Shown here: positions 26,239 to 36,497 of the stretch, piece after piece
Position numbering within the stretch: the stretch's first letter is position 1
Layout: each line of letters opens with the position of its first letter
Assembly (NCBI RefSeq): GCF_031081985.1
Contig: NZ_JARWSK010000005.1
Location: forward strand, 124,001 to 188,000
DNA from: Komagataeibacter xylinus
GTDB lineage: Bacteria; Pseudomonadota; Alphaproteobacteria; Acetobacterales; Acetobacteraceae
Length of the DNA stretch: 64,000 nt
Reading direction: 5' to 3'
Program-made: the position numbers and the translations under genes
Notes under the pieces: generated by a model
Told to the model about the DNA's origin: nothing
What the model saw: only the letters and a program-made list of their open reading frames with translations
The model's database searches: none

Positions 26239-28722
26239 ATGTACCTTGACGGAAAAAGCCCGACCGGATCGTATCCCTCCAGGCAGGCCGTGCCGCTGCT
26301 CCGTTTTTCCGTTCAGGCACCCGGTCACCGGTTTTTTCTGGTGCTGACAACCGCGCTGGTGTTCGGTGCGCCGCGCGCGGCGGCCCTGGCCCGCACGGTC
26401 CCGGCCCACGACACGCATGCGCACGACGCCAATCACGCCACCGCGCAGCCACAGGGCGTAAAGGCCACGGGTGGTGCCGAGCAGATCCGGGTGGGCGCCA
26501 GCGTTGTCCATTCACCCGATGGCGTGACCGGGCGCGCGCCCGGCGGTGGCCTGATCCAGAAACAGACCGCGCCCAAGGCCCGCAGCACCGTCACCCCCGA
26601 TTACATCATGAAGCAGTCACCCGCGCAGAACGCCTATAACGCCGTCAAGCTGCTGCCGGGCATCGTGGTGGCCAATACCGACCCTGCCGGCCACGAAAAA
26701 TCCGCCCTGAGCATGCGTGGCCTGACGCAGGACCAGATTGCCAATGTATGGGAAGGCATGCCGCTGAGCAGTATCGGTGGCTACAACCTTGACGTGGCAT
26801 GGGTGACCGATAGCGAGAATATCGGCAGCGTTTCCGTGCAGCCCGGCTCATCCAACCTCGATACGCCCGCCATCAACGGCTCGGGCGGCATGTTCGAGTT
26901 CAAGACCCGCGATCCCTCAAAGAAATTCGGCGGGCTGGGCGATGTGGGCGTGGGCAACCGCGACTATACCCGCCAGTTCCTGCGCGTGGATACGGGTGAA
27001 TGGGGCAAGACGGGCATCCGCTCCTACATCTCGTTCTCCAACCAGCATGACACGTTCTATCACGGCCCCGGCCAGGAGGACTTCAAGCATATCGACTTCA
27101 AGATCCTCAAGGAATGGGGGGATGGCAACCGTGTGTCGCTGGTCGGTGGCTTTACACGCGGCATTATCGGCAACGAGCCCTACTGGGACATGACCATGGC
27201 CAGCTGGAAGCAGAAGGGGCTGAAGAACGAACTCGCCGGTTCCTACAACCTCAATGATGCCGCTGGCGGCACCGATTACTGGAAGCTGAACTGGCTGCAT
27301 TCCAAGACCTTCAACATCGCCGCCCCCTCGCACTTCAACTTCGGGCGGCTCGGGCTTGATGTTACGCCTTACATTGCCGCCAACCAGAAGGTTTACGGCT
27401 CCGGCTTTGAACTCAACGACCAGGTGTACAATGGCTATGGCGGCAGCCCGCAATCCATTGTCATTCCCGGCCAGCAGGCGGGCCAGTCCTCTGGCGTGGC
27501 CGAGCAGTACAGCAGCCTCAATGAAATGCGTGGCGGCGTGAACGCCAAGCTGAGCTACAAGGTCGGCAATCACCATGTCTATCTGGGCTACTGGTTCGAT
27601 TACGACAATTCGACCAACCTTGTCGGCTATACCGGGGTAAGCAGCGGGGGCGACCCGGCAACATCATGGGGGCGGGCGCGCAACTCGCTGCGACTGGGCA
27701 ACGGGCAGGTTTTCTATTCCCAGAACTACAGCGACATTTCCACCGTCAACGGCATCTATGCAGGCGATACGGTCACGCTGCTCAACGGACGGCTGGTGCT
27801 TGATGGCGGCATGCGCGTGACCATGATCCACCGTGACGGCACCGACAACATTCCCGGCCTGCAGCGCAAGGTCAGCGCCAACGAGTTCATGCCGCTGCCC
27901 ACGCTTGGCGGGCATTTCCAGCTCAACAAATACGTGCAGATCTTCGGCGGGGTCTCGACCGGCGCCAAGGCGCCGCCTGACAGCGCCATGATCACCACCA
28001 TCAACCCCAATACAGGGCAGATCGCCAATCAGGGCCAGACCCACATCCATGATGAATATAATATTACCGAAGAAGTGGGCATGCGCTACACCGGCAAATA
28101 CATCATCGGCTCCTTTACCTACTTCCATTACAACCTGTCGCATCATCAGGTTTCCACCTCCATGTTCCTCGGCAACGAGGCCATCGGGCAGGTGATTGAC
28201 GCAGGCAACCAGACGACCAACGGGTTTGACGCGGAAATCGGCACGCGCCCCATCCACCATTTCCGCCCCTATGCGTCCATGCAGTATCTGCACTCAACCA
28301 TCAACAACAATATCCAGGGGCTGCCCACCAAGGGCAAGATGGCCGTCGATACGCCCACATGGGCGGCCTCGCTCGGGGTGGACTGGGATAACGGCATCTT
28401 CTTCTGGAATTATGGGCTGAACTACTTCTCCAAACAGTATTCAACCTTCATGAACCAGGAAGCACTGCCCTCGCTTTACACCATGAATGCAACAGTGGGC
28501 GCGCGCCTGCCGCGCAACAGCCTGGTCGGGCGCGGGCTGAGCTTTCTCAAAAGCCCGGAAGTCATGCTGTGGGTCAACAACATGATCGATACCCATGCCT
28601 ATTCCGCCATCAACAGTGTCAGCCTGACCAATACCACCATCGGCAAGATCCAGGGCACGGCGCCCACCTACAATACGCTGGGGCGTTTCTCCGCCGTGGT
28701 CACCTTCCGGGCCGGTTTCTGA
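26239..28722 (+). CDS. TonB-dependent outer-membrane receptor
   Basis: An 827-residue receptor with a long export signal (hydrophobic run about residues 35-52), a plug beginning QSPAQNAYNAVKLLPGIVVA with LSMRGLTQDQIANVWEGMPL and INGSGGMFEFKTRDPSKKFG, and a beta-barrel ending in the terminal Phe (AVVTFRAGF). AAGGA precedes the ATG. It is not of the siderophore subtype. It is followed 89 bases later by an NCS1 permease and preceded by the racemase-like gene, so it may import a nitrogen-rich ring compound, an unusual role for this class; that is inference. Confidence 0.88.
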   Translation: MYLDGKSPTGSYPSRQAVPLLRFSVQAPGHRFFLVLTTALVFGAPRAAALARTVPAHDTHAHDANHATAQPQGVKATGGAEQIRVGASVVHSPDGVTGRAPGGGLIQKQTAPKARSTVTPDYIMKQSPAQNAYNAVKLLPGIVVANTDPAGHEKSALSMRGLTQDQIANVWEGMPLSSIGGYNLDVAWVTDSENIGSVSVQPGSSNLDTPAINGSGGMFEFKTRDPSKKFGGLGDVGVGNRDYTRQFLRVDTGEWGKTGIRSYISFSNQHDTFYHGPGQEDFKHIDFKILKEWGDGNRVSLVGGFTRGIIGNEPYWDMTMASWKQKGLKNELAGSYNLNDAAGGTDYWKLNWLHSKTFNIAAPSHFNFGRLGLDVTPYIAANQKVYGSGFELNDQVYNGYGGSPQSIVIPGQQAGQSSGVAEQYSSLNEMRGGVNAKLSYKVGNHHVYLGYWFDYDNSTNLVGYTGVSSGGDPATSWGRARNSLRLGNGQVFYSQNYSDISTVNGIYAGDTVTLLNGRLVLDGGMRVTMIHRDGTDNIPGLQRKVSANEFMPLPTLGGHFQLNKYVQIFGGVSTGAKAPPDSAMITTINPNTGQIANQGQTHIHDEYNITEEVGMRYTGKYIIGSFTYFHYNLSHHQVSTSMFLGNEAIGQVIDAGNQTTNGFDAEIGTRPIHHFRPYASMQYLHSTINNNIQGLPTKGKMAVDTPTWAASLGVDWDNGIFFWNYGLNYFSKQYSTFMNQEALPSLYTMNATVGARLPRNSLVGRGLSFLKSPEVMLWVNNMIDTHAYSAINSVSLTNTTIGKIQGTAPTYNTLGRFSAVVTFRAGF

Positions 28723-28810
28723 ACGGGCGCCGCGCAATGGCATACATGGGCCTGCATGACCTTCACACGACTGCCACACCCGGGCATAGTGACCTGCGGG
28801 GGAGCGGTGT

Positions 28811-30295
28811 ATGAACATGCGGGCACGACCGGAAGCGGTTCCATCTTCTCCAGCCATGCAGCCTGCCGCGCACGATGACAGGTTGCGCAACAGCGACCTG
28901 CTGCCCGCGGCAAAGCAGGACTGGAACTGGTACGACTACCTGTCTTTCTGGATGTCGGATGTGCATAGCGTTGGCGGCTATGTCACGGCGGGCAACCTCT
29001 TTACCCTCGGCCTGCCTTCGGGGCTGGTTTTTGCCGCCCTGCTGGCGGGCGTGCTGATTGTAAACGCCCTGTGCAACCTTGTGGCGGTGCCCAGCCAGCG
29101 CACGGGCACGCCGTTTCCGGTTATATGCCGCATGTCCTTTGGCGTGCTTGGCGCCAATATTCCCGCGCTGATCCGTGGCGTGATTGCCGTATGCTGGTAC
29201 GGCATACAGACATGGCTCGCCTCGAACGCGCTGGTGGTGCTGACCCTGCGCCTTGCTCCCGGCCTGACGCCCTGGGCCGAGGTCAGGCTGCACGGCATGC
29301 TGGGGCTTTCCGTTGTGGGATGGGGCGCATTTGCCCTGTTATGGCTGGTGCAGGCCGCCATTTTCTGGCGGGGTATCGAGACAGTCCGCCGGTTTATCGA
29401 ACTGGCGGGCCCTGCCGTATATGCCATCATGATCGCGCTGGACCTGTATCTGCTACACCATGTGGGGTGGCGTCATTTTTCCTTGCGGATTACCGGAACC
29501 GGCACTCCCCTGCATGGAGGTGCACTGGTATGGGCCAGCGTGAATGCCGTGGCGCTTGTCGTATCCTATTTTTCCGGCCCCATGCTCAATTTTGGTGATT
29601 TCGCCCGCTACGGGCGCAGTCCAGCCGATATCAGGCGCGGCAATTTCTGGGGGCTGCCGTTCAATTTCATCGGGTTTTCGGCCCTGACAATCTGCACCAT
29701 TGCCCTGACCGCACCTGCTTTTGGCCATGTCATGATCGATCCGGTGGAAACGGTCGCGCATATCGACAGCCTGACAGCGGTCATATTCGGCATGCTGACA
29801 TTCATCATTGCAACGGCGGGCATCAATATCGTGGCCAATTTTGTCTCGGCCTCGTTTGATTTTTCCAACCTTTCGCCCCGGCATATCAGCCTGCGCGGCG
29901 GCGGCATGATTGCAGCGGCTGGCTCCATCGTCATCATGCCATGGAAACTGTATGGCAACCCACAGGTCATGCATCTGACACTCGATGTGCTGGCAACGTT
30001 TATCGGCCCGTTATTTGGCATTCTTGTCTGTGACTACTATATCGTGCGCCGCAGCAAGGTTGATGTCGCGGCACTTTATACCACCAGCGTGCAGGGCCGT
30101 TACTGGTACCGCAACGGGGTCAACCCGGCGGCTGTCCTGGCCCTGCTCATTGCGGTGGCGGCGGGGAGCGCGAGCGTGTTCGTGCCGGCGTTCTCGGCCC
30201 TGTCTGAATTTGCGTGGTTTATCGGGTGCCTGACGGGCGGGGCGTGTTACCTTGCCCTGATGAAATCAGGCCGTGCCGGCAACACGCCGCCCTGA
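28811..30295 (+). CDS. NCS1-family nucleobase/allantoin/hydantoin permease
   Basis: A 494-residue inner-membrane transporter with about twelve helices. The N-terminus LLPAAKQDWNWYDYLSFWMSD is the NCS1 signature (NxDL..P...R.W...), here with a shortened form, and CRMSFGVLGANIPALIRGVIAVCWYGIQTW holds the substrate-site Trp and Gln typical of NCS1 proteins. SYFSGPMLNFGDFARYGRS is also conserved. GGGGAG precedes the start. Members import cytosine, purines, allantoin or hydantoins with protons or sodium. With the racemase-like and amidohydrolase genes a ureide or hydantoin substrate is the best guess. Confidence 0.87.
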   Translation: MNMRARPEAVPSSPAMQPAAHDDRLRNSDLLPAAKQDWNWYDYLSFWMSDVHSVGGYVTAGNLFTLGLPSGLVFAALLAGVLIVNALCNLVAVPSQRTGTPFPVICRMSFGVLGANIPALIRGVIAVCWYGIQTWLASNALVVLTLRLAPGLTPWAEVRLHGMLGLSVVGWGAFALLWLVQAAIFWRGIETVRRFIELAGPAVYAIMIALDLYLLHHVGWRHFSLRITGTGTPLHGGALVWASVNAVALVVSYFSGPMLNFGDFARYGRSPADIRRGNFWGLPFNFIGFSALTICTIALTAPAFGHVMIDPVETVAHIDSLTAVIFGMLTFIIATAGINIVANFVSASFDFSNLSPRHISLRGGGMIAAAGSIVIMPWKLYGNPQVMHLTLDVLATFIGPLFGILVCDYYIVRRSKVDVAALYTTSVQGRYWYRNGVNPAAVLALLIAVAAGSASVFVPAFSALSEFAWFIGCLTGGACYLALMKSGRAGNTPP

Positions 30296-30332
30296 CAGGG
30301 GCGCAGCCTGCACATATCCCGCCCCTGACCGA

Positions 30333-30412
30333 GAGACTGTTTGAAAAGTTAGCTCAGGAAACATCCAGCAATCATAAGAAAGTTTTGGTGAAGCTTTTTT
30401 CAAAAAGGCAGC
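30333..30412. repeat. Dispersed intergenic repeat copy
   Basis: GAGACTGTTTGAAAA opens this copy and AAGCTTTTTTCAAAAAGGCAGC closes it, matching the start and end of the copy at 44012-44086 with internal differences. The closing part can fold back weakly and lies between convergent genes, so it may also terminate transcription. Confidence 0.6.
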
Positions 30413-30463
30413 ACTCAAAAACTTTTATTGTTTTTTATCAATGCGTTGTTTTCAAGCATTCTT

Positions 30464-31726
30464 TCAGGCAGGGTCGAAGTGTTCATCTGCCGCCATGATC
30501 GCACGCATCAGCACGTTTGCACCCGCCACGATATCATCGGGCGCGGCATATTCCGCCTCGTTGTGGCTCAGCCCGTCACGGCAGGGAATGAAGATCATTG
30601 CCGTCGGGCAGATCCGGGCCATGTAGGCTGCATCATGCCCCGCGCCGGAAATGATGTCGCGATGGCTCAGCCCCGCCTTCCGGGCTGCATCGCGCACCAT
30701 GTTCACACAGGCGGGGTCAAACGGCACGGAAGGCGAGCCCCAGCTCTCCTCGATCGAGAGTTCAATACCCGCTTTGCCCGCAATGGCGGCCGCCTGCGCG
30801 CGAAAATCGGATTCCATTGCATCAATCACGGCATCATCGGGGTGGCGCAGGTCCAGCGTCATGCGCACTTCGCCCGGCACCACGTTGCGGCTGCCCGGAC
30901 TTGCATCAATGATGCCGATGGTTGTCTTGGCATCCGGCCCGTGCGCTGCCGCCACCTCCGCCGCCAGCACCATCAGGCGGGCCGCCGCGAGCAGGGCGTC
31001 GCGGCGCAGTTCCATCGGGGTGGTACCAGCATGGGCTTCCTGGCCAATCAGGGTCACGTCAAACCAGCGCATGCCCTGCACGCCTGTCACGACGCCAATG
31101 GTTTTGCCCTCGTTTTCCAGCACCGGTCCCTGTTCGATATGCAACTCGAAATAGGCGGCAAGCGGGTGCGCGCCACAGGGTTCATCGCCTTTATAGCCAA
31201 TCGCGAGCAGGGCATCACCCAGACGGACCCCATCACGGTCGGTAAGGCCATAAGCCTTCTCAAGCGTAAAGACGCCGCTAAAAACACCCGATGCCGTCAT
31301 GGCAGGGGCAAAACGTGCCCCCTCTTCATTGGTCCAGTTGGCCAGTTCGATTGAGTGACGCGGCACGTATCCCGCCGCCCGGAAGGCCCGCAGCACGGCC
31401 AGGCCGCCCAGCACGCCATAAATGCCATCATACCGGCCGCCGGTGGGCTGGGTGTCGAGGTGGCTGCCCATCATCAGTGGCGGCAGGGTCGGATCACTCC
31501 CCTCCAGGCGCAGGAACTGGCTGCCCATGGTATCGACCGTAAGGGAACAGCCAAGGGCCTCACCCTGGGCTGCCAGCCAGTCACGAACAAGGCGGTCCTC
31601 CGCCGAAAGGGCCAGCCGGCGGATCCCGCCGCGTGGTGTTGCGCCAAAACGGGACGTGAAGACAATATCCTCGTTCAGGCGGGAGCCATCAATCGTGATA
31701 TTGGCGTTCTTGTGCATCTGGCTCAT
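30464..31726 (-). CDS. M20-family amidohydrolase (N-carbamoyl-amino acid hydrolase / allantoate amidohydrolase)
   Basis: A 420-residue binuclear metal hydrolase of family-typical length. Metal ligands are visible in LMMGSHLDTQPTGGRYDG (His, Asp), LANWTNEEGARF (Glu pair), AAYFELHIEQGPVLE (His) and SGAGHDAAYMARICP (His). These match N-carbamoyl-L-amino acid hydrolase, beta-ureidopropionase and allantoate amidohydrolase. It would release ammonia and carbon dioxide from a carbamoyl group. It converges on the NCS1 permease gene and follows a LysR gene on its own strand by about 100 bases. Which carbamoyl compound it uses cannot be decided from sequence. Confidence 0.87.
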   Translation of the reverse strand: MSQMHKNANITIDGSRLNEDIVFTSRFGATPRGGIRRLALSAEDRLVRDWLAAQGEALGCSLTVDTMGSQFLRLEGSDPTLPPLMMGSHLDTQPTGGRYDGIYGVLGGLAVLRAFRAAGYVPRHSIELANWTNEEGARFAPAMTASGVFSGVFTLEKAYGLTDRDGVRLGDALLAIGYKGDEPCGAHPLAAYFELHIEQGPVLENEGKTIGVVTGVQGMRWFDVTLIGQEAHAGTTPMELRRDALLAAARLMVLAAEVAAAHGPDAKTTIGIIDASPGSRNVVPGEVRMTLDLRHPDDAVIDAMESDFRAQAAAIAGKAGIELSIEESWGSPSVPFDPACVNMVRDAARKAGLSHRDIISGAGHDAAYMARICPTAMIFIPCRDGLSHNEAEYAAPDDIVAGANVLMRAIMAADEHFDPA

Positions 31727-31826
31727 CTTCTTTCATGCTCCTGTGCCGCTGGCGGCTGCGAAAGTCAGCATCCTGTTGCGCCGGGCGTCGAGCCGGGCCA
31801 GCCCTCTTCTTCCTGCCACCTGAGCG

Positions 31827-32693
31827 CTAATTCATATTTTCAAGGTAACTGGAGAAATCACGGATAAGAACATGTTTTTCGCTATTTTTTCTGTAAATAA
31901 TATGATAATTTTCCGTTATGTTATTCTTGCATTTTATTTCAGAAAGGCTTCCATTCTCAAGTTCATCCAGCACAAGAACCCTGGGCAGCAGGGCAATGCC
32001 GATCCCGCTCATGGCGGCGCCAATAATGGTCATGTACTGGTCAAACAGGGTGCCGTTGACTGCTTCGGGGTAAAAGCCCTGGTTTTCAAACCAGCGTTCC
32101 CACATATCCGGTCGGGACGTGAAGTGGAGCAGCGGCGCCTCCCCCATATCCTCCACCTGTTTTACGCGGAACCGGGCCAGCAGGGTTGATGCGCATACAG
32201 GTATGATAGGCACGGACAGGATTTCACGCACCACCATTTCGTGGTCATCATCCGTTGGCAGGCGGATGCAGACGTCTATATTATCCTGCCGCATGTCAGA
32301 AATGAGGTTGATGTCCACATCGGGGTGCAGGACATGAAAATCCTTCAGGGCTGGCAGCAGCCAGCGTGCGCCAAGTGTTGCATCAATCCCGACATTGATG
32401 GACCGCCCGCTCGGGCAGGCCCGGAACCCCAGCGTTGCCTGCGATATGAGGGCAAGGGCGCTGCGGATCTCGACAGCGTATAATTCGCCCGCACGTGTCA
32501 GCCTTACGGTCTGGCGGTCACGCACGAAAAGGGAGGAGCCAAGCCGTTCCTCAAGCATGCGGATGTGGCGGCTGATGGCGCTCTGGGTCAGGTTCAGTTC
32601 ACGCGCGGCGGCGGTAAAGCTCAGATGCCGCGCCGATGCCTCGAACGAGCACAGGAACGTAATGGAAGGCAAAAAACGGCGTATGAAGGTCAT
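31827..32693 (-). CDS. LysR-family regulator (GcvA-like)
   Basis: A 288-residue regulator with winged helix at residues about 15-75 (FEASARHLSFTAAARELNLT, SAISRHIRMLEERLGSSLFV) and a periplasmic-binding-like effector domain. The RFLPSITFLCSFEASARH opening resembles the GcvA group. Its start ATG overlaps the stop of the upstream permease remnant in an ATGA junction, so translation is coupled. It lies between the lysine-type catabolic genes and the amidohydrolase and may control either. Confidence 0.87.
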   Translation of the reverse strand: MTFIRRFLPSITFLCSFEASARHLSFTAAARELNLTQSAISRHIRMLEERLGSSLFVRDRQTVRLTRAGELYAVEIRSALALISQATLGFRACPSGRSINVGIDATLGARWLLPALKDFHVLHPDVDINLISDMRQDNIDVCIRLPTDDDHEMVVREILSVPIIPVCASTLLARFRVKQVEDMGEAPLLHFTSRPDMWERWFENQGFYPEAVNGTLFDQYMTIIGAAMSGIGIALLPRVLVLDELENGSLSEIKCKNNITENYHIIYRKNSEKHVLIRDFSSYLENMN

Positions 32694-33274
32694 GACCCGA
32701 TCCTTTGTTCACCACGTAGCTGCACATCTGCACGGCGGCATGAAAGCTGTTTGCGGATGGCGTAGATGGCCAGGAAAAACAGGACCGTGAGGAAACAGAA
32801 CACCACGGTCGCGCGCTGGTCCGCCCGGCTGAACATGGCAATGAACGTGACGACACTGAACGCGATGACCAGCGCCGTGCGCAGGACATGACCCAATGCC
32901 TGCCTGCCTGCCGTAGCCCTGAACAGGGTGTAATGCGCCGTCGAGATCATGACATACACGACCAGCACGACCGCCCCGCTACAGTTGAGCAGGAAGGAAA
33001 ACACGCCGCCGGGTGACAGGATGGAAGAAAACGCCACCAGCACCACGCACTGCATGATCATGACCGTATGCGGCACCCCGATGCGCGCCAGCGTGGTCAG
33101 GAAGGGGAAATGCCCCGGCATGACATCCTTCCACGGCGTGACGAGCAGGATCAGCAGGAGCGAACACAGGTAAAAGGAACAGATGTGCAGGCCGCCGCCT
33201 ATGGCGCCGCCCAAGGCGATCATCGAGATATGCCGCTGCTTGAGTTTGGATGATACTGCCACCGGCCCCTGCAA
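32690..33274 (-). pseudogene. Amino acid permease remnant (GabP/AAT family) with two internal deletions
   Basis: An open 194-codon frame. Residues 9-30, SKLKQRHISMIALGGAIGGG, are the standard N-terminus of amino acid transporters of the GabP/ProY family, which are about 450-480 residues. Next comes LHICSFYLCSLLLILLVTPW, which in complete members is near residue 280, so about 250 residues are missing in frame. A second join, AFSSILSPGGVFSFLLNCSGA, skips roughly another 55-60 residues. The rest of the C-terminal helices are intact. Reading frame is kept throughout and its stop overlaps the LysR start. Transport function is very unlikely. It once probably imported lysine or a related amino acid for the adjacent catabolic genes. 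Confidence 0.75.
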
Positions 33275-33488
33275 TTCAGCATTTCCCTTTAGAAGATCAT
33301 GACCAATGGCACCAGGCGGGAAAGCTGTCGTCTCCCGGGCACCATCATGTTGTTAAACTGAAACATTGCATACCCAGCCCCCTGCAAACAACGTTTCATA
33401 ATGAAGTCATAACATTTTGGAATGACAACGGGCGCAGACAGGGTGAGAGGAGTGGCGCGCAGGAAACAGATCGGGGCAGGCGGCCGGG

Positions 33489-34865
33489 TCAGTGCGCCTG
33501 CATTGCCGCAAAATGCACGGCAAGCTCTTCGAGGGATTTTTCCTGTATGGTTTCATACAGTTCGAATGGATCAATTACCTTACGGCCCAGCGCTGCCTCC
33601 AGTTCGGCGCGCGATCCCTGGCTGTCGTAACCCTGGCTGCTCCCGCTGCCAAGATTGGAGCGAAAGATGCCCGCGGCGCTGATGGGCAGAAAGTCCTCAT
33701 ACGTAATCGGAATGGCCTGCACCCATCGGGCAGCCAGCCAGTCGGGCAGTGTCGTGCCGGTGGCCACGGGTCGGGCCGCTTTCCCTTTCTGTGTCAGGGC
33801 ATAGCGGAAATAGGCAAGCCGCTGTTGCCGGAGGGCCTGCAGATCATCGGGAAAATCCCGGAAAGCATCCCGCAGGCGCGCGTCATGGTCGTGGCCTGCG
33901 GGGTGCTCGCCCGCGCGTGCCTTGTGCAGGCAGGCATCATACAGGGCACGGCCTTCAGGCGTCAGGGCCATGCCACGCTGTTCGATCTCGCCAAAGCGCG
34001 CCGTATGGGTGCCGCGCTGCATCGCGGCGCCATCAGGAAAGGAAATGACCTCCTCCAGCGCCTTGAAACTGGTCTGCCGGAGCAGGATGGCCTCCATGCG
34101 GCGGGGCGGGCCTTCTATGTAGTCTTTCGCATCAATGCCCCGGCGCAACATTTCGGCCTGTGCTGCATCAATATCGAGCACGCGCGGGGTCAGGTGGTTG
34201 ATATGCGGCCCCTGAAAGGCCGCGACATCCGCCACAAGCCGGTGGGCTGCATGCATTTTGCGGTAGGTCTCGATATCGACAATGGCCTGACTGTGCCAGC
34301 GGAAGATGGCCAGCACCTCGGCTATGAATTCCTGCGCGTCACTTTCAGCCACGCCGCCGTTACGCTCGGCATTTTCCAGCAGGGCCAGTCCACGTTCCGA
34401 TATGATCCGGCGCCGCTGCAGAACCTTTTGCGCCTGTGCGCGCAGGGCGGGATCTTCAATCAGTTCAAGCCTGAGCAGGGATGTAAAGATACGAAACGGG
34501 CACGCGCGCAGTGCCGCCTCATCCACCGGGCGGAATGCGGTCGAATGCACCGGCACGCCAGCGGCTGCAAGATCGTAATACCCAACAGGATACATGCCCA
34601 GCACCGCGAAGATACGGGCAAGCAGGGCCAGCTCGGCCGCCGTGCCCACGCGCACCGCGCCATGCCGCTCAAGGTCAAGCCGCGCGCGTTCACCCGTATC
34701 GGCAAGGGACTGGTCCAGCGCCGGATCATTGTGCAGGACCGTGGCATTGACATGCGCCACGATATCGAGAAGCGTGCCGTAAAGAGGCACCTCTCGGCGG
34801 TACATGTCCGACATGCCAGCGGCAAACAGGCCGCGCAGTGAATCTGTCGTTACAAACTGGTTCAT
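33489..34865 (-). CDS. hglS: 2-oxoadipate dioxygenase/decarboxylase (HglS, YdcJ/DUF1338 family)
   Basis: About 458 residues, the usual length of the YdcJ/HglS family. These non-heme iron enzymes convert 2-oxoadipate to D-2-hydroxyglutarate in bacterial lysine breakdown. Family segments include LYGTLLDIVAHVNATVL with an early His, AAFQGPHINHLTPRVLDID, GPPRRMEAILLRQTSFKALEE and ITYEDFLPISAAGIFRSNL. I did not verify every iron ligand against a structure. ATG 34865 has CAGGG upstream. It is on the same strand as an ALDH7-type dehydrogenase and an amino acid oxidase, the same three enzyme types found together in Pseudomonas putida lysine catabolism. Confidence 0.87.
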   Translation of the reverse strand: MNQFVTTDSLRGLFAAGMSDMYRREVPLYGTLLDIVAHVNATVLHNDPALDQSLADTGERARLDLERHGAVRVGTAAELALLARIFAVLGMYPVGYYDLAAAGVPVHSTAFRPVDEAALRACPFRIFTSLLRLELIEDPALRAQAQKVLQRRRIISERGLALLENAERNGGVAESDAQEFIAEVLAIFRWHSQAIVDIETYRKMHAAHRLVADVAAFQGPHINHLTPRVLDIDAAQAEMLRRGIDAKDYIEGPPRRMEAILLRQTSFKALEEVISFPDGAAMQRGTHTARFGEIEQRGMALTPEGRALYDACLHKARAGEHPAGHDHDARLRDAFRDFPDDLQALRQQRLAYFRYALTQKGKAARPVATGTTLPDWLAARWVQAIPITYEDFLPISAAGIFRSNLGSGSSQGYDSQGSRAELEAALGRKVIDPFELYETIQEKSLEELAVHFAAMQAH

Positions 34866-34943
34866 TCCCTGCTTCCGTCGCAATATGGGTCCGGACGCAT
34901 ATGCCCCGCCCTTCAGCGTGAAGGACGGGGCGTGTGTCGTGTG

Positions 34944-36455
<1,512 letters not shown>

Positions 36456-36497
36456 GTTGCTTCTTTTCCTTCCCGGAATGAAAACAGGATGCTCTTC

